Shown one piece after another: positions 1-8,269 of a stretch of DNA of 14,487 nt. Source of the DNA: an uncultured Opitutia bacterium (GTDB lineage Bacteria > Verrucomicrobiota > Verrucomicrobiia > Opitutales > UBA953); assembly GCA_903840235.1 (NCBI GenBank), contig CAIMFE010000050.1:1-14487 (forward strand), in the 5' to 3' direction. Under the pieces are notes generated by a model. The model made no database searches. It was given only the letters and a program-made list of their open reading frames with translations, and had not been told where the DNA came from. Position numbers and translations under genes: made by a program. Each line of letters begins with the position of its first letter. The first letter of the stretch is position 1.

Positions 1-1016
1 CAATGCAGCACCTGATTTCGACCCAGCGTAAAATTAATATTCACGGGTACTTTATTGGCCAACACACAGGCCAGATTCGCAATCGTCGCACCAACACCAG
101 GCGGAAGGACAATCGCTACGCGTTCCTTGCTCGTATTTTTTTTGAGTGTTTGCGCAAAAAACCAAGAAAGTAATAATGTGATATAGCCTGAAAAAGTTCG
201 ACGCTTCTCGGTGCGATCAATCAGCGCTGTGCTATGTCCTTTGACCATCAAACCACGCACCACATCTTGTGCTAGATGCCCTTGTAACGAAGGCCTTAAA
301 GCAAAAGCCGTCGACGCCAATTCGAGTAATTTAAATCGAGTGTTTGCATACTCACTCGCGGGATAGGGCTGACCCCAAACTGCCGAAACTGGACGCCGAA
401 AATGCTTGGGCATTTTCCAAAAAAACTTCCCGCCTCTAAAACTAAAAATAGATCCCCATAATCCATCAATCGCGACCGGCATAATCGGGACATTGGCTCG
501 ACGGGCAATCAGTTCGAATCCTCTGCTTAAAGGCAAGATACCACCATTACGCGTGACGTGACCTTCGGGAAAAATACAAACGACCTCGCCAGCTTTGAGC
601 GCATCCGAAGCTTTATGAATGGCATCTTTCGCTTTTGATTCCGCCACGGGAATCGTGCGCATGGTTCGCATAATCACACGCGTAATCCACGAACGTTCAA
701 AACCCTCATAGGATAAAAATTTTATGGGACGCGGAGATAAGACACCTAAAATAATAACATCCACATACGAAACATGGTTACATACTAAAAGCACCCCGCC
801 CTCCTTCGGCATATTTTCCACGCCCACCGCGCGTACTCTATAAATAATACGTACTAAAATTAAAAACGCCGTTTGTAGGAAAAAATAAAACCACCACATG
901 GAGGGATGCTTGTTTTTTCCCCGCCAGAACGCACAAATCGCAAATAGAACAACGAGGCCCAACGCTAACGTGAGCAAACCGACCAAGAATATACTGATAA
1001 ACAATAATACCTGCAC
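1..1016 (-). CDS. Aas-like membrane acyltransferase / acyl-ACP synthetase, N-terminal part (partial at left edge)
   Basis: The predicted role is acylation of lysophospholipids at the inner membrane, with fatty acids activated by a fused AMP-binding domain, as in the Aas (2-acylglycerophosphoethanolamine acyltransferase/acyl-ACP synthetase) family. From the proposed GTG start at 1016 the 338 visible codons show a hydrophobic helix (about 3-30), a second one (about 41-59), then a PlsC domain with the HX4D catalytic motif NHVSYVD (H81, D86), the FPEGHVTRNGG substrate motif (149-159) and PIMPVAIDGLWGS (177-189). From about residue 298 the sequence (ERVAIVLPPGVG, then LANKVPVNIN) matches the beginning of an AMP-binding synthetase, which continues outside the window. 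The start is uncertain: there is no in-frame ATG before codon 40, GTG 1016 is the first plausible start, and a TTG twelve bases further in is an alternative. Many relatives carry a complete MFS transporter in front of PlsC; here only about two helices fit before the divergent promoter gap. The acyltransferase assignment is firm; the full domain layout is inferred. Confidence 0.85.
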   Translation of the reverse strand, partial: MQVLLFISIFLVGLLTLALGLVVLFAICAFWRGKNKHPSMWWFYFFLQTAFLILVRIIYRVRAVGVENMPKEGGVLLVCNHVSYVDVIILGVLSPRPIKFLSYEGFERSWITRVIMRTMRTIPVAESKAKDAIHKASDALKAGEVVCIFPEGHVTRNGGILPLSRGFELIARRANVPIMPVAIDGLWGSIFSFRGGKFFWKMPKHFRRPVSAVWGQPYPASEYANTRFKLLELASTAFALRPSLQGHLAQDVVRGLMVKGHSTALIDRTEKRRTFSGYITLLLSWFFAQTLKKNTSKERVAIVLPPGVGATIANLACVLANKVPVNINFTLGRNQVLH

Positions 1017-1108
1017 TCCATCGCAATAAGAGATGTTATGTAATGGTGCAAGCCGAGTCCTTTCGAGATTGACCCCTCCCTATTAAACGTTGGCTTTAAT
1101 CTTCTCGC
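1017..1108. promoter_or_regulatory. Divergent intergenic region between acyltransferase and yejB
   Basis: This 92-bp gap separates divergently transcribed genes and must hold a promoter for the large forward block and probably one for the acyltransferase. A TTGACC hexamer at 1069-1074 resembles a -35 box, but the AT-rich TTTAAT at 1095-1100 is 20 bp downstream, which is too far for a standard sigma-70 promoter, so no precise promoter is claimed. No Shine-Dalgarno sequence precedes yejB; the bases before its ATG are pyrimidine-rich. Confidence 0.4.
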
Positions 1109-2341
1109 ATGCGCGACTACGTCCTCAGGCGGCTACTCTTGATTCCCTTAACTTTCTTCGGGATTACTTTGGTCGCTTTTCTCATGACCCGACTGGTGCC
1201 CGGCGGACCGATTGAACGGGCGATGGCTGAGAAAATTCAAGCCCAGCAAAAAATGAGCGGAAGAGTCGGATTGTCCGCCAACGGTCCGGCTTCACCCGAA
1301 GAACTCGATAATCTTAAACGACAATATGGTTTCGATCGTCCGGCCCTCGAAGCCTATGGAATTTGGCTCGGTATCCTACGCGGACAAAACAACTGGGGCA
1401 TCACCCGACTTGATTCAAACGGTCGCGGTGAAGTTGAAGTGCTTTCGTCAAACTCCCCCTCAACTCAAAAATTAATCATTCAGAAAAACCCTCAAGGTGA
1501 ATTAACTTTAATCACCAAAGAACCTGCCGATTTAAGTCAGTGGAAGGTCGAAGCGGCACCCTTAGCTAATGATACCGATAAAAATCTGCGCGTGGTTGTT
1601 TTTCAATCTCAGTTCCACGGAATCCTCCAAGGTAATTTCGGACAGTCCACTGAAAGCGATAAACCAGTCATCGATTTAATTCTGCAAAAACTTCCGCTCT
1701 CCATGTGGTTCGGTTTTTGGGGTATGCTGATCGCCTACTTTGTCGCCGTCCCTCTCGGCATAAGCAAAGCGATTCGCCATGGCTCACTCTTCGACAGTCT
1801 ATCATCGGTGGTGATATTTTTTGGTTTTGCGATTCCGGGATTTGTCCTGGCCCTCAGCGGATTATATTTATTCTGCTTCCATTTCACCCTACTACCACAC
1901 TCAGGTTTCAATTGGAACGAACCCATCCGATCGACCATTCTTCCGTTAGCTTGTGAAAGCGCTGGTGCGTTTGCGGCCATGACGATGTTCATGAAAAATA
2001 GTCTGCTCGATAATCTCTCGGCTGACTATATGCGCACCGCTAAAGCCAAAGGTGTCAGCTCACGCCGTGGTCTGTATGTCCACGCCTTACGAAATTCGAT
2101 CATCCCCTTAGCCGCCTCGTTCGGACAAAATCTCGGCTTCTTTCTCACGGGCTCCTTCCTCATTGAATACACCTTCGATATCGATGGCATCGGACTCTTG
2201 AGTTACGACGCTCTCGTGCATCGCGACTTCCCGGTCTTCCTCGGACTACTCACGATTTCAAGTATCGTTCTCCTCATTGGAAATATTCTTTCCGACCTCT
2301 GCGTTGCCGCCGTGGACCCTCGCATTCGTTTCCAAAAATGA
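1109..2341 (+). CDS. yejB: YejB-like peptide ABC transporter permease with enlarged extracytoplasmic loop
   Basis: This is one of the two membrane subunits of an oligopeptide importer of the Yej/Dpp/Opp type. The N-terminus has the family pattern RRLLLIPLTFFGIT followed by RLVPGGPIERA (about 7-38). The transport core has helices at roughly 9-28, 197-216, 231-256, 278-295, 335-352 and 377-397. The cytoplasmic EAA loop that docks on the ATPase is DYMRTAKAKG with RNSIIPLA downstream (306-335), and the C-terminus VDPRIRF (402-408) is typical of the family. At 410 aa it is longer than E. coli YejB (about 364). The excess lies between helix 1 and helix 2 at about residues 90-170, where E. coli goes almost directly from the YGFDKP motif to the FDFGES motif. 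The insert looks soluble and beta-rich, with alternating hydrophobic residues. The gene starts at the first ATG after the divergent gap and overlaps yejE by 4 nt (ATGA). Whether the substrate is a peptide is inferred from the family. Confidence 0.93.
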   Translation: MRDYVLRRLLLIPLTFFGITLVAFLMTRLVPGGPIERAMAEKIQAQQKMSGRVGLSANGPASPEELDNLKRQYGFDRPALEAYGIWLGILRGQNNWGITRLDSNGRGEVEVLSSNSPSTQKLIIQKNPQGELTLITKEPADLSQWKVEAAPLANDTDKNLRVVVFQSQFHGILQGNFGQSTESDKPVIDLILQKLPLSMWFGFWGMLIAYFVAVPLGISKAIRHGSLFDSLSSVVIFFGFAIPGFVLALSGLYLFCFHFTLLPHSGFNWNEPIRSTILPLACESAGAFAAMTMFMKNSLLDNLSADYMRTAKAKGVSSRRGLYVHALRNSIIPLAASFGQNLGFFLTGSFLIEYTFDIDGIGLLSYDALVHRDFPVFLGLLTISSIVLLIGNILSDLCVAAVDPRIRFQK

Positions 2342-3642
2342 TTGCCCTCAGTCCCATTACCCAACGTCGCTTCGCGAAATTCCGCACGATCAAACGTGCC
2401 TGGTTTTCACTGATTGTTATGAGCGCATTATGCCTCTTGGCCCTACTCGGGCCATTATTAGTGGGCTCGCGCGCCCTTATCGTTAAATACCAAAATCAAT
2501 ATCGATTCCCCATCGTGGAGAGCACCATTAGCGGACGGGAATTCGGATTAACCCAAGACACCGAGCCCAACTACCGAAGACTTAAAAATCTGTTTAACGA
2601 AAAAGCTTCTGGCGACTGGGTTCTATTACCATTCGTTCCGTTTTCTCCTACCGAAGTTTCCGAAGTGTATTTGCCAGTGAGAACTAAAGATGACGGCGAG
2701 AATAAGGTTTACCTTTATTCCACCTTCGACGAACCGATTATCGACAGTCGTATTTTTATTTTAAATCCTGATGGCACTCGCGGCAGCACTTGGTCAGTGC
2801 AAAACGGCAAGCTCGATGGTGAATTTCGCATCCGAAATGAAAAAGGTGAAACAGTTCTGCTCAGTAAATATGTAAACAACGTCGCCGAGAAAACTCTTCC
2901 CAATCAGCAAGAGATTCCACCGAGTAATCTCTATACATTTGTTCCCTACCCCAGTGCACCAGGTTTAGATAATCACATTTTAGGAACCGACGAGTCGGGA
3001 CACGATGTACTGGCCCGACTTTTCGGAGGCTTTCAAATCCTTCTGATTGCTTCACTCATCTACATGATCGCAAGTTACGCCATCGGCCTGATCTTGGGTG
3101 CAGCGATGGGTTATTGGGGCGGATGGTTCGATCTCATCATGCAACGCTTCATTGAGATTTGGTCTAACATTCCATTCCTCTACGTGATTGTTTTTCTCGC
3201 GACACTTTTTGAACCGAATTTATTGATCCTTGTCTTAATCCTCGTCGCTTTTTCTTGGATCGGCATCGCCCATCAAATGCGTGCCGCCGCCTATCGTGAA
3301 GCCGCTCGTGATTATGTCGCCGCCGCCCGCGCACTCGGGGCATCCGATTGGAGAATTCTCACCCGACACATCCTGCCCAATTCGCTGTCCGTCATCATTA
3401 CCATGGCACCTTTTAGTATCGCAGCCGTCGTAGCGTCATTAGCGTCCTTAGATTATTTAGGATTTGGACTTCCACCGACGACGCCTTCATGGGGAGATTT
3501 ACTCCGCCAAGGTAAAGAAAATTGGAATGCCTGGTGGATCATTACCTCGACCGTCACCTGCATGGTTTCAGTTTTAATCATGGTTAATTTCATCGGCGAA
3601 GGACTTCGCGAAGCCTTCCATGGAAAGGAAAATCAATCATGA
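2338..3642 (+). CDS. yejE: YejE-like peptide ABC transporter permease with enlarged extracytoplasmic loop
   Basis: This is the second permease, expected to form a heterodimer with the YejB-like subunit. Family landmarks are LSPITQRRFAKFR at the N-terminus, a first helix at about 21-42, ALIVKYQNQYRFPIV (46-60), GTDESGHDVLARLFGG (216-231) just before the transport core, the EAA loop DYVAAARALGASDWRILTRHILPN (325-348), LDYLGFGLP (371-379) and the FIGEGLREAF end (418-427). At 434 aa it exceeds E. coli YejE (about 341); the extra segment is about residues 105-198 in the periplasmic loop, before the GTDE motif. It contains a possible beta-rich region (VYLPVRT, KVYLYSTF, SRIFILNPDG, GEFRIRNEKGE). 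The start overlaps the yejB stop by 4 nt and has no Shine-Dalgarno sequence, which implies translational coupling. The same 4-nt overlap occurs with the binding-protein gene downstream. Confidence 0.94.
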   Translation: MIALSPITQRRFAKFRTIKRAWFSLIVMSALCLLALLGPLLVGSRALIVKYQNQYRFPIVESTISGREFGLTQDTEPNYRRLKNLFNEKASGDWVLLPFVPFSPTEVSEVYLPVRTKDDGENKVYLYSTFDEPIIDSRIFILNPDGTRGSTWSVQNGKLDGEFRIRNEKGETVLLSKYVNNVAEKTLPNQQEIPPSNLYTFVPYPSAPGLDNHILGTDESGHDVLARLFGGFQILLIASLIYMIASYAIGLILGAAMGYWGGWFDLIMQRFIEIWSNIPFLYVIVFLATLFEPNLLILVLILVAFSWIGIAHQMRAAAYREAARDYVAAARALGASDWRILTRHILPNSLSVIITMAPFSIAAVVASLASLDYLGFGLPPTTPSWGDLLRQGKENWNAWWIITSTVTCMVSVLIMVNFIGEGLREAFHGKENQS

Positions 3643-5570
3643 AAAAATTCCTCCTTACAGCGTTAGGTGTTTTTTTATTTTCAGTGGTTCGCGCTGAAAC
3701 ACCATCCAGCGAGATCTATCAAGATCCGCAGGCCCAAACTTATTATAAAGAGAAATCCACCTTCTTTAAATTCAGGTCGCCCGATTCTATTCCTAAAAAT
3801 TTAAAATGGGTGACCGACCCCCAAGAGCCCATCTTTGCCGACCCTCAAGCTAAACGCGGCGGTGTTCTTAATTATTTTATCAATAGTACACCTCCGGTCT
3901 TACGTCGTGTAGGACCTAATTCCAATAATAGTTTCCGAGGGATTGCTTACGATGGTAACGACTTCTCACTTATCACACTGCATCCTAATTCTCTGAAGCC
4001 AATTCCCTGTCTGGCTGAAAGTTGGGCAATCTCCGAAGATGGACTAACGGTCTACTTCAAACTCAATCCACGTGCTAAATTCACCGACGGCCAACCGGTA
4101 AGTGCCGATGACTACCTTTACACCTTCTACTTCTATCAGTCACCTTGGATCAATGCCCCTTGGTATAACGATTTCTACACCAAGGAATTCGCCGGAATCA
4201 CTAAGTACGATGACTACACGATTGCGATCCACTTACCGGACAAGAAGCCCGACCCTTTAAACATTCTCGGTTCTATCAGTCCAACCCCTCGACAGTTTTA
4301 TAAAAACTTCGGACCCGACTACTGCAAAGTCTATGGTGATCGTTTCCAACCCACGACCGGCGCATACACCATTCCTGACGAAGATTTTATTCGCGGACAA
4401 CGTGTCACGTTGCGCCGCATTCCACATTGGTGGGGCGACAAAGAACGCTACACGACTCACCGCTACAACGTCGACGCGATTGAATTTAAAGTCATCCGTG
4501 AAATGGACAAAGCTCACCAGATTTTTCTCCAAGGTGAATGCGATTTATTCTTCATGGGCACACCGAAATTTTGGTACGGCGCTAATTCAACGGAACCCTA
4601 CCAAGCCGGCTTTATTAAAAAAGCACGTTTCTTTAATGACGTCCCACGACCACCCTTCGGCCTTTATATTAATACCCTCAAACCACTGCTCTCCGATTTA
4701 AATGTTCGCATCGGCCTCCAACACGCGACCGATTTCCAAAGAGTCATCGATACTTTTTACCGCGGTGACTTCGAACGTCTCAATCAATTCAGCCAAGGCT
4801 ACGGCGAATTCACCAACCCCTCCATCAAAGCCCGTAAATTTAGTCCAGCCTTAGCCAAAGCCGCTTTTGCTCGTGCCGGCTTCACCGAAGTCGGATCCGA
4901 TGGCATTCTGCGCAAGCCCGATGGCACGCGACTCTCGATTCGTTTAACGATGGATGATAGCGAACGAAGAAAGTTCCTCCCTACTCTCATCGAATCAGCC
5001 AAACTTTGCGGACTCGAATATCGCCCCGAAGTTCTCGAACACACCACAATGTATCGCAAGGTCATGGAGAAAAATCATGAGCTGTGTTTTTGGGCTTGGG
5101 GTGCCAGCGGACTCCAACCCGAACTCTGGCAATCACATCACGGCGATAATGCTGTCGAAAAAACTGTCGACGGATTGCTCGTCGCTAAAAGACAGACGAA
5201 CAACATCACGGGTACACATATTCCTGAACTCTCTAATCTCATCGATCGCTTCAGAGCATCGACCGACAAATCCGAAATGATCCAACTGAGTTTCAAAGCT
5301 CAACAACTGATTCATGATGAAGCGAGTTTCATCCCCGCATTCTGTGTTCCGAGTTATCGCCTCGCCTACTGGAACTGGCTAAAGTGGCCGGCACATTTTG
5401 ATGTACGCACGAGCGATGACCCACTCAGCGCTGGCCTGTTTTGGTTAGAACCTAATGAAAAGTCCCGCATTCAAACTCTCTTAAAGCGTCCGCAGTGGTT
5501 TCAATCTCTGACCCCGGAGGAAAAACTCCCACCCACGACGCAAATTTACGACCAGTGGCGAACTGAATAA
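3639..5570 (+). CDS. yejA: YejA-like periplasmic peptide-binding protein (SBP_bac_5 family)
   Basis: This is the extracytoplasmic solute-binding protein that should deliver peptides to the two permeases. A signal peptide covers about residues 1-19 (KK, then a hydrophobic core, then VVRA before ETP). There is no lipobox cysteine, so the mature protein is predicted to be soluble in the periplasm rather than a lipoprotein. The mature region shows FADPQAKRGGVLNYF (66-80), close to the YejA N-terminal signature, and the family 5 hallmark LAESWAISEDGLTVYFKL followed by FTDGQPVSADD (125-158). The length of 643 aa is slightly above E. coli YejA (about 604). The start overlaps the yejE stop by 4 nt; AAAGGAA at 3624-3630 gives it one of the few credible Shine-Dalgarno sequences in the window, which fits a subunit needed in excess over the permeases. 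In E. coli the Yej system imports peptides including microcin C; the substrate here is unknown. Confidence 0.93.
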   Translation: MKKFLLTALGVFLFSVVRAETPSSEIYQDPQAQTYYKEKSTFFKFRSPDSIPKNLKWVTDPQEPIFADPQAKRGGVLNYFINSTPPVLRRVGPNSNNSFRGIAYDGNDFSLITLHPNSLKPIPCLAESWAISEDGLTVYFKLNPRAKFTDGQPVSADDYLYTFYFYQSPWINAPWYNDFYTKEFAGITKYDDYTIAIHLPDKKPDPLNILGSISPTPRQFYKNFGPDYCKVYGDRFQPTTGAYTIPDEDFIRGQRVTLRRIPHWWGDKERYTTHRYNVDAIEFKVIREMDKAHQIFLQGECDLFFMGTPKFWYGANSTEPYQAGFIKKARFFNDVPRPPFGLYINTLKPLLSDLNVRIGLQHATDFQRVIDTFYRGDFERLNQFSQGYGEFTNPSIKARKFSPALAKAAFARAGFTEVGSDGILRKPDGTRLSIRLTMDDSERRKFLPTLIESAKLCGLEYRPEVLEHTTMYRKVMEKNHELCFWAWGASGLQPELWQSHHGDNAVEKTVDGLLVAKRQTNNITGTHIPELSNLIDRFRASTDKSEMIQLSFKAQQLIHDEASFIPAFCVPSYRLAYWNWLKWPAHFDVRTSDDPLSAGLFWLEPNEKSRIQTLLKRPQWFQSLTPEEKLPPTTQIYDQWRTE

Positions 5571-5619
5571 TCAATCTTCTGCCTTCCCCTTCTCTATTTA
5601 AACTTTCATACTCACAAAA

Positions 5620-6456
5620 ATGTCGGCTACGCCTTTATTAAAAGTTGAGGACCTCACGATTACTTTTCATGCCCATGAAAAAGCAACCGTCGCGGCTTCA
5701 GGAGTATCCTACGAATTAAACAGCGGAGAAGTTCTCGCCGTCGTCGGTGAATCGGGCTCAGGTAAATCGGTTTCCGCCCTCGCACTCACTCAACTTTTGC
5801 CCAGTGCCCCCACTTGCGTGGTCAGCGGTAAAATAAATCTCGAAGGCATCAATCTCTTAAGCCTCTCCGAAAAAGAAATCTCCCGTTATCGCGGAAAAGT
5901 CATCGCCTATATTTTCCAAGATCCCGGCACCTCCCTAAATCCAGTTTATTCCGTCGAGTTTCAAATCGCCGAAGCGATTAAAATACATCGTCCAGAAATC
6001 TCCGATGTTCATGCCGCGGTCATTCAGTCACTCAATGAGGTTCGTATTCATGAACCCGAGAAAGTCGCTCAACAATACCCACACGAACTCTCCGGCGGCA
6101 TGCAACAACGCGTCATGATCGCCATGGCCTTAGCCTGTAATCCTCGCATCTTGGTCGCCGACGAACCAACCACGGCGCTCGACGTCACCATTCAAAAGGA
6201 AATCATCGATCTACTCGCCCACCTTTGTCGCGAACGCGGTATGAGCATCTTACTCATCACCCACAACTTCGGTATCGTAGCCAATTTCGCCAACCAAGTG
6301 ATTGTAATGCGACACGGTAAAGTCGTCGAAGCAGGCACGGCTCAGCATGTTTTAGAAAACCCAACGCATCCCTATACCCGCGGACTGATTGCCTGCATTC
6401 CGCGACTCGGACAAAAGCGTCATCGCCTCACCACCCTGCCCACCGACCTCTCATAA
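5620..6456 (+). CDS. Peptide ABC transporter ATP-binding protein (first half of YejF / DppD-like)
   Basis: This is a cytoplasmic nucleotide-binding subunit that powers the Yej-like importer. It contains Walker A GESGSGKS (43-50), Q-loop FQDPGTSLNP (99-108), signature LSGGMQQR (157-164), Walker B ILVADEP (177-183), D-loop TALD (185-188) and H-loop histidine 215 in LLITHN. The C-terminus carries NPTHPYTRGLIACIPRL (247-263), the start of the oligopeptide-transporter C-terminal domain, and ends soon after. The 278-aa length corresponds to the first half of the fused 529-aa E. coli YejF. A 49-bp gap without a terminator separates it from yejA, and only 2 nt separate it from the next ATPase. All catalytic residues are present, so it should be active; the H-loop reads HN where HD is more usual. 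Confidence 0.95.
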   Translation: MSATPLLKVEDLTITFHAHEKATVAASGVSYELNSGEVLAVVGESGSGKSVSALALTQLLPSAPTCVVSGKINLEGINLLSLSEKEISRYRGKVIAYIFQDPGTSLNPVYSVEFQIAEAIKIHRPEISDVHAAVIQSLNEVRIHEPEKVAQQYPHELSGGMQQRVMIAMALACNPRILVADEPTTALDVTIQKEIIDLLAHLCRERGMSILLITHNFGIVANFANQVIVMRHGKVVEAGTAQHVLENPTHPYTRGLIACIPRLGQKRHRLTTLPTDLS

Positions 6457-6458
6457 AA

Positions 6459-7253
6459 ATGTCTACCCCTTTATTAGAAGTCAGAAACCTTTCGGTCGAT
6501 TATCCGGGACGCGCGCATTGGTTTTTCCAAAAGAGTATCCCGAAGCGTGCCGTCGATAATGTTTCGTTCACGATTCCTAAAGGTAAGACCGTTGGACTCG
6601 TGGGCGAATCAGGCTCAGGCAAAAGCACGACCGGTAAATCCATCATTCGACTCGCCCCCTGCACCGAAGGACAAATTTTATACGAAGGCGTAGATATCGG
6701 TAATAAATCGAATCGTGATTTCTTACCGTGGCGTAAAAAGATTCAGATGATTTTCCAAGATCCCTACAACTCGCTCGATCCGCGTTCCGACGTTTTAGGA
6801 ATTCTCTCCGAGCCTCTCGAAATCCATTTCCCTGATCTTAGTAAAGCCGACCGAGAAGCTCGCTGCATTGATTTACTCAAAAAAGTAAAACTACCCTCCG
6901 AATACCTCTACCGCTATCCCCACGAGTTTTCCGGCGGACAGCGCCAACGCATCGGGATCGCCCGAGCCTTGGCCGTCGAGCCATCCTTAATCATTTGCGA
7001 CGAACCGGTTTCGGCGCTCGATGTTTCCGTGCAGGCCGAAGTGGTGAATTTATTACAAGATCTCCAGGAGCAATTACAATTAACCTACCTATTTATTGCC
7101 CACGACCTCGCCGTGGTTGAACATATCAGCGACCATATATTAGTGATGTCCCAGGGAAAGATTGTTGAGGCTGGCACTCCCGCACAAATTCTGCAGAACC
7201 CCAAAGAGGAATATACCAAAACACTTTTAGCCGCCGTCCCTAAACTTTCATGA
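6459..7253 (+). CDS. Peptide ABC transporter ATP-binding protein (second half of YejF / DppF-like)
   Basis: This is the partner ATPase for the importer. It contains Walker A GESGSGKST (49-57), Q-loop FQDPYNSLDPR (99-109), signature FSGGQRQR (157-164), Walker B LIICDEP (177-183), SALD (185-188) and H-loop histidine 215 in FIAHDLAVV. The segment WFFQKSIPKRAVDNVSF (21-37) before Walker A is typical of DppF/OppF-type and C-terminal YejF domains. Together with the preceding 278-aa protein it gives 542 residues, close to fused YejF, so the two genes look like the unfused (or split) equivalent. The stop codon overlaps the exosortase start by 4 nt (ATGA), which places the exosortase on the same transcript. 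Confidence 0.95.
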   Translation: MSTPLLEVRNLSVDYPGRAHWFFQKSIPKRAVDNVSFTIPKGKTVGLVGESGSGKSTTGKSIIRLAPCTEGQILYEGVDIGNKSNRDFLPWRKKIQMIFQDPYNSLDPRSDVLGILSEPLEIHFPDLSKADREARCIDLLKKVKLPSEYLYRYPHEFSGGQRQRIGIARALAVEPSLIICDEPVSALDVSVQAEVVNLLQDLQEQLQLTYLFIAHDLAVVEHISDHILVMSQGKIVEAGTPAQILQNPKEEYTKTLLAAVPKLS

Positions 7254-8263
7254 GTACACCTTCACAGTCTCGACTCGATAAAACCACGCTCGGACTTTTC
7301 GGCATCATCGTTGGGATGGCCACACTCACCTGCTGGGATCAGTGGAACATTTGGAGCACCAAAGACGATTACTCATTCGGCTATCTCGTTCCTTTCTTCT
7401 CTGCCTACGTGCTCTATGACCGCTGGGATGAACTCTACGCTTATTTAACCGGACAAAAAACCATCGTTGGAAATCCCACTCCGCGCTGGGTCCTAGGCCT
7501 GGTTAATTTCATCGCATTGTTCTCAATCATTACCTTTGTCGGCGGTGGAGCCATCCGTGCAATTTACGGAACCGGCGTCGGACCCACGATTGCAATTTCC
7601 TTTGGACTTGTCGGAACCGTTTTAAGTTTTGGTTTTATCTCAGCTCAAGGACCCGAGGGAACCGCCCCCTCCAATGCGGTGCGCTGGAGCATCGTCGGAC
7701 TTCTCCTCTTCCCCGCCTGCGTTTGGATTATCTCTGGTCCGTTTCTCTACCTCGTCGATAACCGCATCAAAGGCGAACTCCTCACCAACGTTACCGAATT
7801 CGTCTCCGGCATCTTAAGACTTTCCGGCGAAACGATTAAAGTGAACGGCAACACCATCGAATTTGCTAATAAGGATGCCGTCGGGATTGCCGATGCCTGC
7901 TCAGGTATTCGCTCACTCTCCGCCTGTGTCTTCGTCGGCGCATTTCTTGGTGCCATCTTTATCGAAGGCGGTTTTCCAGGCTCTCTCGTTCGTCGCATCT
8001 TCTTAATCATTATTTCTGGAGCCGTCGCGATTATGGTAAATATTTTCCGTAATACCTACCTTGCCTTCTACGCACTCGAACATCGGTCCGCTTCACTGGA
8101 TCGAGATTTCTGGGGCGTCGAGATGGGGGCAAAAGATTTTTCCTTCTTAGGCACCGTTCACGACTTTGCTGGAAACTTTTCCATGGTGATCGCCTTCGTC
8201 TTACTTTTAGCATGCGTACCGCTAATCAATTGGATTGGTCGCAGTGGAAAACCGGCAAAATAA
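7250..8263 (+). CDS. Exosortase / archaeosortase family protein
   Basis: This is a polytopic inner-membrane cysteine protease or transpeptidase that cleaves C-terminal PEP-CTERM-type sorting signals from exported proteins. Its 337 residues are dominated by hydrophobic segments (about 13-30, 44-56, 81-99, 108-131, 146-168, 224-238, 249-266, 311-328). The expected catalytic triad is visible: Cys217 in ADACSGIRS, Arg267 in VNIFRNTY and His304 in GTVHDFAG. The N-terminal DDYSFGYLVPFFSAYVLYDRW (39-59) matches the early exosortase motif in which a Ser/His-Gly pair precedes LVP. There is no EpsI domain. The start overlaps the upstream ATPase stop by 4 nt and has no Shine-Dalgarno sequence, so translation is probably coupled. 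No protein in the window has a recognisable PEP-CTERM tail, so its substrates are encoded elsewhere. Family assignment is firm; the exosortase subtype was not determined. Confidence 0.92.
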   Translation: MSTPSQSRLDKTTLGLFGIIVGMATLTCWDQWNIWSTKDDYSFGYLVPFFSAYVLYDRWDELYAYLTGQKTIVGNPTPRWVLGLVNFIALFSIITFVGGGAIRAIYGTGVGPTIAISFGLVGTVLSFGFISAQGPEGTAPSNAVRWSIVGLLLFPACVWIISGPFLYLVDNRIKGELLTNVTEFVSGILRLSGETIKVNGNTIEFANKDAVGIADACSGIRSLSACVFVGAFLGAIFIEGGFPGSLVRRIFLIIISGAVAIMVNIFRNTYLAFYALEHRSASLDRDFWGVEMGAKDFSFLGTVHDFAGNFSMVIAFVLLLACVPLINWIGRSGKPAK

Positions 8264-8269
8264 TTTTGG

